Shown here: positions 50,818 through 60,304 of the stretch, piece by piece | Numbering within the stretch: position 1 is the first letter of the stretch | Layout of the letters: each line of letters starts with the position of its first letter | Source of the DNA: Nocardia macrotermitis | GTDB lineage: Bacteria; Actinomycetota; Actinomycetes; Mycobacteriales; Mycobacteriaceae | Direction: 5' to 3' | NCBI RefSeq assembly: GCF_009604405.1 | Contig: NZ_WEGK01000008.1 | Location: 310,001 to 374,000, forward strand | DNA length: 64,000 nucleotides | Position numbers and translations under genes: made by a program | The notes under the pieces: generated by a model | Told to the model about the DNA's origin: nothing | Database searches by the model: none | The model's input: only the letters and a program-made list of their open reading frames with translations

Positions 50818-51259
50818 CGTCTTCTCCTGGTGTCGGTGTACTTTCGGCACTTCGATCACAACCGTGAGCAAGGGGCGGGGTGAATTCGCAGCGCGGTGGG
50901 TTCGGTACGGCCGCTTCGGTTTTCGCCAACTGGCCCGCGACCCAGCCGCGCACGCCCTGTAACTGTCCGATCAGCTCGTCCAGTTCGCCGAGCTTGCGCC
51001 GGTAGACCTCCGCCGAGGAGGCGCACGAGTCACCCGAGGGATGCCCGGCCCGCAGACAGTCCACGAACGGCCGGATCTCCTCCAACTCGAATCCGCAGTC
51101 CTGCAACGTACGGATCTGCCGCAGAATCAGCAGATCCGACTCGTCGTAACTGCGATAGCCACTGGCGTCACGCCGCGTGGCCAACAGTCCCCGCGCCTCG
51201 TAATAGCGCAGTGCTCGCGGCGTCGTCGCCGCCCGCCGGGCCAACTCTCCGATCCGCAT
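50804..51259 (-). CDS. MerR family regulator coupled to thioredoxin
   Basis: A 151-residue regulator with the MerR helix-turn-helix MRIGELARRAATTPRALRYYEARGL, followed by a dimerisation helix. Cysteines occur in LQDCGF, VDCLRAG, SCASS, RCEF and HGCDR, more than most MerR proteins carry. With a thioredoxin as the next gene, redox or metal/thiol sensing is plausible but unproven. The ATG at 51259 has a GGGAGGAG site upstream; the longer frame to 51322 lacks one. Confidence 0.9.
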   Translation of the reverse strand: MRIGELARRAATTPRALRYYEARGLLATRRDASGYRSYDESDLLILRQIRTLQDCGFELEEIRPFVDCLRAGHPSGDSCASSAEVYRRKLGELDELIGQLQGVRGWVAGQLAKTEAAVPNPPRCEFTPPLAHGCDRSAESTPTPGEDDARH

Positions 51260-51335
51260 CCTGACTCCTCCCGGCTCTACCGCAGTGCCGTATCCGACGC
51301 TAGAGCTTGACGCCGACGTCAAGGCAAGCGCCGGG

Positions 51336-52250
51336 TCAGCCGAACTTCTTCGCGACCAGTTGTTCGGAAACCTCCCACAGGCGCGCGGCCCGCTCGGTGT
51401 CGTAGGACTGCGGCGCGCTCGCGTGTTCCCGACGGCCCGAGAAGTACTTACCGGTCGTCCCGGCCACTTCCTCGGACACCGCGAGCCAGGCCAGATCGGA
51501 CGCGGACCGCGCGGCGGTGCTGGCCCCGGGCAGCAGGCTCACCAACGGGGCCATCAGCTGATATCCCTTGCGCACGACCGACGGATAGTCGCGGGCCAGT
51601 CCGGTTTCGGGCATCAGACCCGGATCGAACGCGTTGGCGGTGACGCCACCGGATCCCAACCGCCGCGCCAGTTCGTAGGTGAAGTACACGTTGGCGAGTT
51701 TCGAAGTGGCGTAACGGATCCGGCCCGCGCGACCGTTCCCGCCGCGCAACTGGGTCGCGGGATCGGCCAGCCGGGCAGGATCGTCCCAGCGCGGCGCGGG
51801 GAAGCCGAACGATTTGCGCGGTCCCTGATGCACCTCGCTGGCGACGATGATGATCCGGCCGTTGCCGCTCATCGAGTCGAGCAGTCCGGTGACGAGCTGG
51901 AAATGACCGAGATGGTTTGTCGCGAAGGTCAATTCGTGGCCGTCGACGGAGGCTTCGATACCGTCGACGATCTGGATCCCGGCATTGCAGATGATCCCGC
52001 CCAGCGGGGCCGCATTCGACGCCGCGATCTCACGCACGGCCGCGCGCACCGATTCGATCGAGGCGGTGTCGATGATGACGATGTCGACCCGCGCGTCCGG
52101 AATCTCGGCCCGGATGCCCTCGGCGGTCGCCTTCGCCTTGGCCGCGTTGCGGCAGCCCAGTACGACATGTTTGCCGTGCCGCGCGAGGTCGTGTGCCGCG
52201 AGCAGTCCGAGACCGGCCGATGCGCCGGTGATCAGGATGGTGTCGGACAT
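51336..52250 (-). CDS. Short-chain dehydrogenase/reductase
   Basis: A 304-residue NAD(P)-dependent oxidoreductase. The cofactor loop is ITGASAGLGLLAA (TGxxxGxG), with ICNAG in place of the usual NNAG, and the catalytic YATSKLAN (YxxxK). Arg after the loop (CRNAAKA) suggests NADPH. Extra length compared with 250-residue SDRs and the overall pattern resemble retinol-dehydrogenase/protochlorophyllide-reductase-like SDRs. The substrate is unknown. The ATG at 52250 follows GGAAGG. It is divergent from nadE. Confidence 0.92.
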   Translation of the reverse strand: MSDTILITGASAGLGLLAAHDLARHGKHVVLGCRNAAKAKATAEGIRAEIPDARVDIVIIDTASIESVRAAVREIAASNAAPLGGIICNAGIQIVDGIEASVDGHELTFATNHLGHFQLVTGLLDSMSGNGRIIIVASEVHQGPRKSFGFPAPRWDDPARLADPATQLRGGNGRAGRIRYATSKLANVYFTYELARRLGSGGVTANAFDPGLMPETGLARDYPSVVRKGYQLMAPLVSLLPGASTAARSASDLAWLAVSEEVAGTTGKYFSGRREHASAPQSYDTERAARLWEVSEQLVAKKFG

Positions 52251-52559
52251 ACTTGCCTTCCGGTCGGTGTCGCGAGAGTTGTTCGGGGTCGGCACAGCGG
52301 CGTCGTGCCGGTTCCTTCGTCATACCGGAGAACCGATCGTTCGGGCAACGATCGAGCGCAGGTGCTGGGCTGTCCGCGCGGTCCGGTGGAGCTCCGGCCG
52401 ACGCGCCGCGACGCATATCCGAGCGGCGAAACTGTGTGGTATCGAGGACACCGAGGTCGCGTCCATGACCGATGTCAGCACCGCGGACGGGTCGAGCGCG
52501 CTGGTGCCGTAGATTTCAGGATGATCATGGTCACCGCACCGCGGTAAGGGGTTCGTGAA
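52251..52559. other. 309-nt divergent intergenic region between SDR and nadE
   Basis: No supportable gene. The notable element is a perfect 8-5-8 inverted repeat at 52334-52354 (listed separately). The nadE-proximal 150 nt show no clear promoter elements by eye. Confidence 0.5.
52334..52354. promoter_or_regulatory. Perfect inverted repeat upstream of SDR gene
   Basis: CGATCGTT (52334-52341), a 5-nt spacer and AACGATCG (52347-52354) form a perfect dyad 84 nt upstream of the SDR start. The size fits a TetR- or MarR-type operator. No such regulator is adjacent. Confidence 0.45.
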
Positions 52560-54632
52560 GTGGAGTTGTCGTTCGATTCGCTGTATCGGCACGGGTTCGC
52601 TCGGGTGGCGGTGGCGGTGCCGCCGGTCCGGGTCGCGGATCCGGCGTACAACGCCGAGCAGACGCTGACGCTCGCGCGGCGGGCGGCCGCCGAGGGGGTG
52701 GTGTTGACGGTATTCCCCGAGTTGGGGTTGTCGAGCTACACCGCCGATGATCTGTTCCACTCCGATGCGCTCGACTACGCGGTGGAGCAGGCGTTGCGGC
52801 GGATCGTCGAGGAGAGCGCCGAGATCGAGACCGTGCTGGTGGTCGGCGCGCCGGTGCGGGCGCAGGGCCGGTTGTTCAACTGCGGCATCGTGATCGATCG
52901 CGGACGGATTCTCGGGGTCGCACCCAAGAGCTATCTGCCCAATTACCGTGAGTTCTACGAGAAACGGCAGTTCGCGGCCGCACGCGAGTCGCTGGAAGAC
53001 CAGATAACCGTTGCGGGACAACGTGTTCCGTTCGGCGCGGACCTGTTGTTCACCGCGACCAACGTGCCCGGATTCGTCTTCCACTTGGAGATCTGCGAGG
53101 ACGGCTGGGTCCCCTTGCCGCCCAGCGGTTTTGCCGCCCTGGCCGGGGCTACCGTGCTGGTCAACCTGTCGGCGAGCAATATCGTCGTCGGTAAGGCCGA
53201 CTATCGCAGGCAGCTGTGCGCCTCACATTCCGCGCGCTATATCGCGGCCTACCTGTATTCGGCTGCGGGATACGGTGAGTCGACCACAGATATGGCCTGG
53301 GACGGACAGGCACTGGTGTGTGAGAACGGCGAATTGCTCGGCGAGGGTGAACGTTTCACCGACAGCCCGCAGTTGGTGACGGCCGATCTGGACCTGCGCA
53401 GGCTGGCGGCGGATCGGCTGCGGATGACCAGTTTCGCCGATACCGCGCACGATCATCGCGAGCGGTTGACGAAGATGCGACGCATCGAGGTCGAGCTACC
53501 GGTGCCCGCCGCCCCGGTGAACCTGCGCCGGATGATTCCCCGATTCCCTTACGTCCCAGCCGATTCCGCGAAACGCAACGAGCGTTGCGCCGAGGTCCAC
53601 CACATCCAGGTGGCGGGCCTGAGCAGCCGCTTGGCCGCGACCGGGACACAGCGCGTGGTGATCGGCGTATCCGGCGGACTGGATTCGACGCTGGCACTGA
53701 TCGTCGCGGTACAGACCATGGACCGCCTCGGCCTGCCACGCTCGAATGTGCTGGCGTACACCATGCCCGGCTTCGCCACCGGTTCACGCACCCGCACCGA
53801 CGCGCACCGGCTGATGGCGGCCCTGGGCGTCTCGGCACACGAGATCGATATCCGCCCCTCGGCAACCCAGATGCTGCACGATCTGAATCACCCTGCGGCC
53901 CAGGGTGTTCCGCAGTACGACGTGACCTACGAGAACGTCCAGGCCGGCGAACGCACCTCACACCTGTTCCGCCTGGCCAATCAGAACGGCGCGATCGTGC
54001 TGGGCACCGGCGATCTGAGCGAACTCGCGCTGGGCTGGTGCACCTTCGGCGTCGGGGATCACATGGCGCACTACAGCGTCAACGCCTCGGTGCCCAAGAC
54101 CCTGATCAAATACCTGATCGCCTGGGCGGTGCAGACCGGCGACCTCGGCCCCGACGCCGACGAGGTGTTGCGTTCGATCCTGGACACCGAGATCTCCCCC
54201 GAACTTGTACCCGTTGCGGCACAGGGTGATTCGGATTCCGACGATCAGCCGGGTCAGAGTTCCGAGGCGGTGGTCGGCCCGTACGAACTACAGGATTTCC
54301 ACCTGTACTACCTGCTGCGCTTCGGCTATCTCCCCAGCCGCATCGCCTATCTGGCCCGGCACGCCTGGTCCGATCGCACGCGCGGGCCGTGGCCGGATCT
54401 GATCCCCGAGGCCGACCGGCACGAATACGATCTGCCCACGATCAAGCACTGGCTCGGGGAATTCCTGCGCCGCTTCGTGCAGACCAGCCAGTTCAAACGC
54501 TCCACGCTGCCCAACGCGCCGAAGGTCGGTTCGGGCGGTTCGCTGTCCCCGCGCGGGGACTGGCGCGCGCCCAGCGACGCCGTCGCGACGGCATGGCTGG
54601 ACGAACTGGCCGCCAACGTCCCGGACGCCTGA
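52560..54632 (+). CDS. nadE: Glutamine-dependent NAD(+) synthetase
   Basis: A 690-residue two-domain enzyme making NAD from nicotinate adenine dinucleotide. The N-terminal nitrilase-like glutaminase (about 10-310) has the Glu in VFPELGLSSY, the Lys in APKSYLPNYREFYE and nucleophile Cys179 in HLEICEDGW. The C-terminal synthetase has the PP-loop SGGLDST (from Ser371) and LGTGDLSELALGWCTFG. The layout and length match the mycobacterial glutamine-dependent type. The GTG start is at 52560. It is convergent with the M1 peptidase, with only 12 nt between stops. Confidence 0.97.
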   Translation: MELSFDSLYRHGFARVAVAVPPVRVADPAYNAEQTLTLARRAAAEGVVLTVFPELGLSSYTADDLFHSDALDYAVEQALRRIVEESAEIETVLVVGAPVRAQGRLFNCGIVIDRGRILGVAPKSYLPNYREFYEKRQFAAARESLEDQITVAGQRVPFGADLLFTATNVPGFVFHLEICEDGWVPLPPSGFAALAGATVLVNLSASNIVVGKADYRRQLCASHSARYIAAYLYSAAGYGESTTDMAWDGQALVCENGELLGEGERFTDSPQLVTADLDLRRLAADRLRMTSFADTAHDHRERLTKMRRIEVELPVPAAPVNLRRMIPRFPYVPADSAKRNERCAEVHHIQVAGLSSRLAATGTQRVVIGVSGGLDSTLALIVAVQTMDRLGLPRSNVLAYTMPGFATGSRTRTDAHRLMAALGVSAHEIDIRPSATQMLHDLNHPAAQGVPQYDVTYENVQAGERTSHLFRLANQNGAIVLGTGDLSELALGWCTFGVGDHMAHYSVNASVPKTLIKYLIAWAVQTGDLGPDADEVLRSILDTEISPELVPVAAQGDSDSDDQPGQSSEAVVGPYELQDFHLYYLLRFGYLPSRIAYLARHAWSDRTRGPWPDLIPEADRHEYDLPTIKHWLGEFLRRFVQTSQFKRSTLPNAPKVGSGGSLSPRGDWRAPSDAVATAWLDELAANVPDA

Positions 54633-54644
54633 CCCGGAACCGCG

Positions 54645-55985
54645 CTACCGCAACGCGCCCGACGCGGGCAACTCCGGCAGCGCGGTCTCGTACAACCACC
54701 GGTTCCACAGCGGCCGCAGCGACGCGGTGCAGTAGCGCCCCGCCAGATCGGCGAAATCCTCGGTGCTGACCGTCGAATGCCGGTGGCGCGCAGTCCATTC
54801 CCGCAGCAACCCGAGGAATCCGGGATCACCCAGCGTCAACCGCAACGCGTGCACCGTCAACGCGCCGCGCTTGTAGACGCGGTCGTCGAACATCAGCTTC
54901 GGCCCGGGATCCCCGACCACGATGTCCTGCGGCAGCCGGGCCAGATTCTGCCGCGCCGTACGCGCCAGCTTGTCCGCACTCGGACCGCCACTGGCCTCGG
55001 ACCAGATCCACTCCGCGTAACAGGCGAAACCCTCGTGCAGCCAGATGTCGCGCCACTGCCCGACGGTCAGACTGTTGCCGAACCACTGGTGCGCCAGCTC
55101 GTGCGCGACCAGCCGTTCGGCGCCGCGCCGACCGTCGCAGTGGTTCGCCCCGAAGATCGAGATCCCTTGCGCCTCAATGGGAATCTCGAGTTCGTCATCG
55201 GTGATCACGACCGTGTACGACCCGAACGGATACGGCCCGAAACGCTCCGCGAACTCGGCCATCATCTTCGGCTGCCGCGCGAAGTCGTGATCGAAGTCGG
55301 CGCGCAGCCGCGGCGGCAGAATCGCCTGCATCGGCACGCCCTCGTGCACCGAACCGATCCGGTACTTGCGGTACTGCCCGATCTGGATCGTCGCCAGATA
55401 ACTGGCCATCGGTTCGGGCTGGTCGTACACCCAGGTGGTCTGGCTCGCCTTGGTCTGTTTGCGCACCAGCTCACCATTGGCGACGGCGTAGTACGGCGAG
55501 TCGGTGGTGATCGAAATCCGGTAGCTCGCTTTGGAACTCGGATGATCGTCACACGGGAACCAGGAGGCCGCGCCATTGGGCTGGCTGGCCACCAGCGCGC
55601 CCTCGGTCAGTTCCTCCCAGCCCACCTCGCCCCACGGTCCGCGCACCGGCGCGGGCGTGCCCGCGTACTGGACCGCGATGACCAGGGCGCCGCCCGAGGG
55701 CACCTTGTGCGCGGGGGTGACGGTGAGTTTCCCGCGATGATGCGTGTACTTCGCCGCCTTCGATCCGTTGACGAAAACCTTTGTCACACCGAGGGATTGC
55801 GACAGATCCAGCGCGAACCGCGGCTGCACGGCGGTGGTCACCGCCGTGATCGTCGCGCGGCCCGAGAGCCGGTTGCTGGACACCTTGTAGGTCAGGTCCA
55901 ACTCGTACCGGGAGACCCGGTATCCGCGATTGCCGTTCTGTGGGAGATATTCGTCGATCGGTGGTGCGTAGAACTTGTCCACCAT
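54645..55985 (-). CDS. M1 family metallopeptidase coupled to the Pls-like synthetase
   Basis: A 446-residue gluzincin aminopeptidase-like protein. The zinc site HELAHQWFGN is followed by WLHEGFACYAEW, giving the HExxH-x18-E pattern. The GxMEN exopeptidase motif is not recognisable; the segment before the zinc helix reads EIPIEAQGISIFG. It lacks the large C-terminal helical domain of classical aminopeptidase N (about 850 residues) and has no signal peptide. The ATG overlaps the synthetase stop as TGATG, so it is translated after it. Processing, proofreading or turnover of the synthetase product is a reasonable inference. Confidence 0.9.
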   Translation of the reverse strand: MVDKFYAPPIDEYLPQNGNRGYRVSRYELDLTYKVSSNRLSGRATITAVTTAVQPRFALDLSQSLGVTKVFVNGSKAAKYTHHRGKLTVTPAHKVPSGGALVIAVQYAGTPAPVRGPWGEVGWEELTEGALVASQPNGAASWFPCDDHPSSKASYRISITTDSPYYAVANGELVRKQTKASQTTWVYDQPEPMASYLATIQIGQYRKYRIGSVHEGVPMQAILPPRLRADFDHDFARQPKMMAEFAERFGPYPFGSYTVVITDDELEIPIEAQGISIFGANHCDGRRGAERLVAHELAHQWFGNSLTVGQWRDIWLHEGFACYAEWIWSEASGGPSADKLARTARQNLARLPQDIVVGDPGPKLMFDDRVYKRGALTVHALRLTLGDPGFLGLLREWTARHRHSTVSTEDFADLAGRYCTASLRPLWNRWLYETALPELPASGALR

Positions 55986-58900
55986 CAACGACGCCCCCGC
56001 CCATCCGGCCACGGCGCGATCGGATTGCCTTGCCAGCGGGTCGAATCGGGAACCGTGTCACCACGCATCACCAGGGAGGCCGGGCCGACCGTCGCGCCCG
56101 CGCCGATGCGCGCCGCGGGCAGCGCCACGCAGTGCGGGCCCAGTGTCGCCCCCGCCTCGAGTGTCACCGTATCCATGGACATGATCCGATCATGGAACAG
56201 GTGTGTCTGCACGACACAGCCGCGTTCGACGGTGGCGCCGTCGCCGAGCGTCACCAGGTCCGCCTCCGGGAGCCAATAGGATTCGCACCACACGCCGGTG
56301 CCGATCTTCGCACCCAGACCGCGCAGCCAGATGTTCATCACCGGGGTGCCGGTGGCCGCGCGCGCGAACCAGGGCGCGGCGACGGTCTCCACGAACGCGT
56401 CGGACACCTCGTTACGCCAGACGAACGAACTCCACAGCGGATGTTCCTCCTGCCCGATCCGGCCGACCAGCAGCCATTTCGCGGTCACCGCGCAGCCGCC
56501 CGCGAAAACGCCCGCCAGCAGCAGCACCACACCGGAAACCAGTGCGGCGAACCAGTATCCGACCGTCGCGGCGAGCCAGGCCAGCGTGAACAGCACGCCC
56601 AGGCCGATGCCGAAGGTCACCACCACCGGCACCAACCGGCAGGTCTCCACGATGGCGCGCGCCAGCCGCAGCCGCACCGGCGGATCGAAGGTGCGCGCGG
56701 TATCGGAATCACCGGCGGTGCGGCGCAACCGCACCGGCGGGCTGCCCAGCCAGGACGAACCGGCCTTGGCCTTCTCCGGCGCGGCCGAAAGCACCGCGAC
56801 CAGGCCGTTCTTCGGCACCCGGCGGCCCGGCGCGGTCATCCCGGAGTTGCCCAGGAACGCGCGCTTGCCGACCTTCGCCTCGCCGATGCGCATCCAGCCG
56901 CCGCCCAGTTCGTAGCTGGCGATCATGGTGTCGTCGGCCAGGAACGCACCGTCGGCGACGGTGGTGAACTTCGGCAGCAGCAGCACGGTCGAGGCTTCCA
57001 CGCCCTTGCCGATGTTCGCGCCGAGCAGCCGCAGCCACACCGGCGTCAGCAGGCTCGCGTACAGCGGGAACAGGAAGGTGCGCGCGGAGTCCATCAGGCG
57101 TTCGGTGGTCCACACCTGCCAGCCGATCCGGCTGCGCACCGGATAGTAACCCTCGTGCAGGCCGATACTCAGCAGTCGCACCGCGATGACCGTCGCCAGT
57201 GCGAACACCGCCAGGCTCAGCACCGTGGCGACGGGCAGCATCGCGTATGCGTGCCCGAGGGCGGCGGCCCCTGTGCGATCGTCGCGAATCCACCAGGCCA
57301 GCAGCGCGCCGCCGACCGCCAGCCCCAGCACCGGCATCGCGGCCAGCGCCATCGAGGTCAGGCCGAAGGCGATCACCCAGTGTCCCGCGCGCGCGGGAGT
57401 GTGTGGCGGCCAAGGGTATTCGGCCTTACCGGTCTTCACCGCGGGCGAACCCGCCCACTCCTGCGCGGCCTTCACCTTGCCGAAGACCGCGGAACCCGGC
57501 GCCACGACGGCGTTCTTGCCGACCACCGCGCCGGGCAGCAGCGTCGAGCGCGAGCCGATCACCGCGCCCGCGCCGATCCGGATGCCGCCGATGTGCACCA
57601 CATCACCGTCGATCCAGTGTCCGGCCAGGTCGACCTCGGGCTCCACACTGCATCCGTCGCCGAGTTCGAGCATGCCGGTGACCGGCGGCAGGGTGTGCAG
57701 GTCGACGCCCTTGCCGACCTTCGCGCCCAGGGCACGGGCGAACGGCACCATCCAGGGCGCGCCGGACAGGTTCTCCGCGCCGCTGGCCTCGGACAGCCGC
57801 ACGGCGGTCCACAGTCGCAGATGGACCGTGCCGCCGCGCGGATAACTCCCCGGGCGCACCCCCAACAACAGTGTGCGAGCGCCGATCACGCAGATCGCCA
57901 TGCGACCCAGCGGGGTGATGAACAGGATGAACGCCAGCAGCAGCCACCACCAGGACAGCACCGGCAGCCACGGCAGCGAGCCCGACCAGCTGGCGATATT
58001 GGTGACGATGCCCAGCCACGTCAACCACTGCAATCCGGTCAGCGTGGTGAGCGGAATCCCGATCAGCACCTGCGCCCATTGGGCAAGGCGCGGTGTGGGT
58101 TTCACCAGGCGCGGCTCCACCGTCGCGGCGGGCGCGGCGGCGTCCAGGTGTTCGGCGAGGGCGCCCAGGCGCGGATGGTCGTAGAGGTCCGCGACCGTCA
58201 CCTCCGGGAAACGTTCACGCAGCGCGGTCACCAATTGCGCCGCCGACAGCGAACCGCCGCCGAGGTCGAAGAAGTCCGCACGCGGGCCGGTGACCTCCGC
58301 GCCGAGAATCGAATTCCACAGTCCCGCAAGCCATTGCGCGGTGCCGTCGAGTTCGCTGCTGGGATCCTGGCTCGCACCGGGCAGCGGCCAGGGCAGCGCG
58401 TTGCGGTCGACCTTGCCGGAGGTGCGGGTCGGCAATTCCTCCAGCAGCGCCAGGCGCGGCACGAGCGGGGCGGGAAGTTGCTCGGCCAGTTGCGCGCGGG
58501 CGGCCTGCACGTCGAAATCCGGGTTCGCGCTGGCCAGGTAGCCGACCAGAATCTTGTTGCCCGCCTTGGTGGTTCGCACCGCGCACGCCGCGCCGCTGAC
58601 GCCGGGCAGGTTCTGTAGCGCGGTATCGATCTCGCCGAGTTCGATGCGGCGGCCACCGATCTTGACCTGATCGTCGGCGCGGCCCAGGAACAGCAGTCCG
58701 GCGCCGTCGAAGCGGACCAGATCGCCGCTGCGGTAGGCGCGCTGCCAGCCGAGCGTCGGCATGGGCGCATACTTCTCGGCGTCCTTGGCCGCGTCCAGAT
58801 AGCGGGCCAGCCCGACACCGCCGATCACGAGTTCGCCCGGATCCCCTTCGGGCACAGGCTTTCCCGAGGCCGGGTCGACCACGGCCAGATCCCAGCCGTC

Positions 58901-59896
58901 CAGCGGCAGGCCGATCCGGACCGGCCCCTGTCCGGTCAGCAGGGCCGCGCACGCCACGACGGTGGCCTCGGTGGGACCGTAGGTGTTCCAGACCTCGCGC
59001 TCGCCGCTGCCCGCGAGCCGCTCGGCCAGGTCCGGCGGGACGGCCTCGCCGCCGAAGATCAACAGCCGCACCGCATCCAGCGCCTCGGCGGGCCACATCG
59101 CGGCCAGCGTCGGCACCGTGGACACGATGCTGATCTCGCGGCGCACCAGCCACGGGCCCAGATCCATACCGCTGCGCACCAGGGCGCGCGGGGCGGGCAC
59201 CAGGCAGGCGCCGTGCCGCCAGGCCAGCCACATCTCCTCGCAGGAGGCGTCGAAGGCGACCGAGAGTCCGGCCAGTACCCGGTCGCCGGGGCCGATCGGC
59301 TTGTCCTGCAAGAACATCCGGGCTTCGGCGTCGACGAAGGCGGCGGCGTTGCGGTGGGTGACCGCAACGCCCTTGGGGGTCCCGGTGGAACCGGAGGTGA
59401 AGATGATCCAGGCGTCGTCGTCGATCTCGGGCGGACCGTCCGGGGTGGGGCGGGTCGTGCCGGTGACGCCGGTCGCGGCGATTCCGGCGGCGGTGACGAT
59501 CGCGCTGACGCGGGCCTCACCGAACACGAGCTGGGCACGCTCGTCCGGATCGTCGGCGTCGACGGGGACGTACGCGGCTCCGACGTACAGCGTGGCGAGG
59601 ATGGTCACATACAGCTCGGCGGTGCCCGAGGGGATGCGGATCCCGACGCGATCACCGCGGCGCACCCCGGCCGCGCGCAGTCGGTCGGCGGTGTCGTCGA
59701 CCTCGGCGAGCAGTTCGGCGTAGGTGAGCACATCGGAGCCGTCGTCCAGGGCGGGCGCGTCCGGGTGCTCCCCGGCGGTCGCGGTCAGGACGTCGACGAG
59801 GGTGCGTGGCGGCGCGGCCTGCGCGGAGCGCAGCAGGGGCGAGGAATCCTCCGGCCCCGGGACCTGCGGCCGTGAAACGTCCCACTGGAGCGTCAC
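55985..59896 (-). CDS. Pls/PosA-type single-module membrane peptide synthetase
   Basis: A 1303-residue protein of the architecture known from epsilon-poly-lysine synthetase. The adenylation domain (about 28-525) has FTSGSTGTPKG near 166-175, YRSGDLVRF and GGRRIELGEID. The carrier domain has Ser549 in LGGGSLSAAQL. Hydrophobic helices from about 605 alternate with three left-handed beta-helix (hexapeptide-repeat) domains starting near 727, 962 and 1195. There is neither a condensation nor a thioesterase domain; in Pls the tandem soluble domains join amino acids iteratively at the membrane. The pocket read by eye is DAESIGTVV, with an acidic residue (Glu) at the third position as in lysine-type codes. 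The GTG follows AAAGGTGG. Product inferred: a short cationic homopolymer. Confidence 0.92.
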   Translation of the reverse strand: MTLQWDVSRPQVPGPEDSSPLLRSAQAAPPRTLVDVLTATAGEHPDAPALDDGSDVLTYAELLAEVDDTADRLRAAGVRRGDRVGIRIPSGTAELYVTILATLYVGAAYVPVDADDPDERAQLVFGEARVSAIVTAAGIAATGVTGTTRPTPDGPPEIDDDAWIIFTSGSTGTPKGVAVTHRNAAAFVDAEARMFLQDKPIGPGDRVLAGLSVAFDASCEEMWLAWRHGACLVPAPRALVRSGMDLGPWLVRREISIVSTVPTLAAMWPAEALDAVRLLIFGGEAVPPDLAERLAGSGEREVWNTYGPTEATVVACAALLTGQGPVRIGLPLDGWDLAVVDPASGKPVPEGDPGELVIGGVGLARYLDAAKDAEKYAPMPTLGWQRAYRSGDLVRFDGAGLLFLGRADDQVKIGGRRIELGEIDTALQNLPGVSGAACAVRTTKAGNKILVGYLASANPDFDVQAARAQLAEQLPAPLVPRLALLEELPTRTSGKVDRNALPWPLPGASQDPSSELDGTAQWLAGLWNSILGAEVTGPRADFFDLGGGSLSAAQLVTALRERFPEVTVADLYDHPRLGALAEHLDAAAPAATVEPRLVKPTPRLAQWAQVLIGIPLTTLTGLQWLTWLGIVTNIASWSGSLPWLPVLSWWWLLLAFILFITPLGRMAICVIGARTLLLGVRPGSYPRGGTVHLRLWTAVRLSEASGAENLSGAPWMVPFARALGAKVGKGVDLHTLPPVTGMLELGDGCSVEPEVDLAGHWIDGDVVHIGGIRIGAGAVIGSRSTLLPGAVVGKNAVVAPGSAVFGKVKAAQEWAGSPAVKTGKAEYPWPPHTPARAGHWVIAFGLTSMALAAMPVLGLAVGGALLAWWIRDDRTGAAALGHAYAMLPVATVLSLAVFALATVIAVRLLSIGLHEGYYPVRSRIGWQVWTTERLMDSARTFLFPLYASLLTPVWLRLLGANIGKGVEASTVLLLPKFTTVADGAFLADDTMIASYELGGGWMRIGEAKVGKRAFLGNSGMTAPGRRVPKNGLVAVLSAAPEKAKAGSSWLGSPPVRLRRTAGDSDTARTFDPPVRLRLARAIVETCRLVPVVVTFGIGLGVLFTLAWLAATVGYWFAALVSGVVLLLAGVFAGGCAVTAKWLLVGRIGQEEHPLWSSFVWRNEVSDAFVETVAAPWFARAATGTPVMNIWLRGLGAKIGTGVWCESYWLPEADLVTLGDGATVERGCVVQTHLFHDRIMSMDTVTLEAGATLGPHCVALPAARIGAGATVGPASLVMRGDTVPDSTRWQGNPIAPWPDGRGRR

Positions 59897-60304
59897 GTAC
59901 TGTCCACCTTTCCGGATCCGCGCAAGCGCGCAACCCGTTGTCTCACGCCAGGGTTACCGATGCGCAAACACAACACTTCGGTTCGGCTCACCCTTCGCCG
60001 GGGCGGGGCCGTCCTGCCGGGCGGATCGCCTCGATTCGCCGGAGCTATTGTCCCAGGTCGGCGGAATGGTTGCGGCAGAGGGTTGTCCCCGGCGTGGCTG
60101 ACGCCCGCGCGTCGCGACCGCGAGTCGCCGTTTTCGCGGGCCTGGTTCGCGTCGCTGGAGAACATGCCGGTCGGTTGGGTATTTGCCGGAAATCAGCTCA
60201 CACAGCGAGCGCCTGCGGAATTCTCACGGCGCTCCCAGGCAGGGCTCGGATCCTCGTTCTCACACGAGCCGAATATCCGGTTCGCACGAGTGGACAGGAA
60301 TGCC
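59897..60304. other. 408-nt divergent intergenic region
   Basis: No supportable gene. It separates the Pls-like synthetase from the flavinylation operon and should hold both promoters. A GGGTAT box (60176-60181) resembles a SigF -10 but lacks a matching -35. The frame of the small exported protein is open through most of this region, without coding character. Confidence 0.5.

Noticed and set aside
55940..58618. An 892-codon plus-strand open frame opposite the Pls-like gene
   Set aside because: Antisense shadow, Gln/Arg/His-rich, no motif.
59960..60304. A longer N terminus for the small exported protein
   Set aside because: It would bury the hydrophobic export segment more than 120 residues in; the ATG at 60305 has a ribosome site and a normal signal layout.
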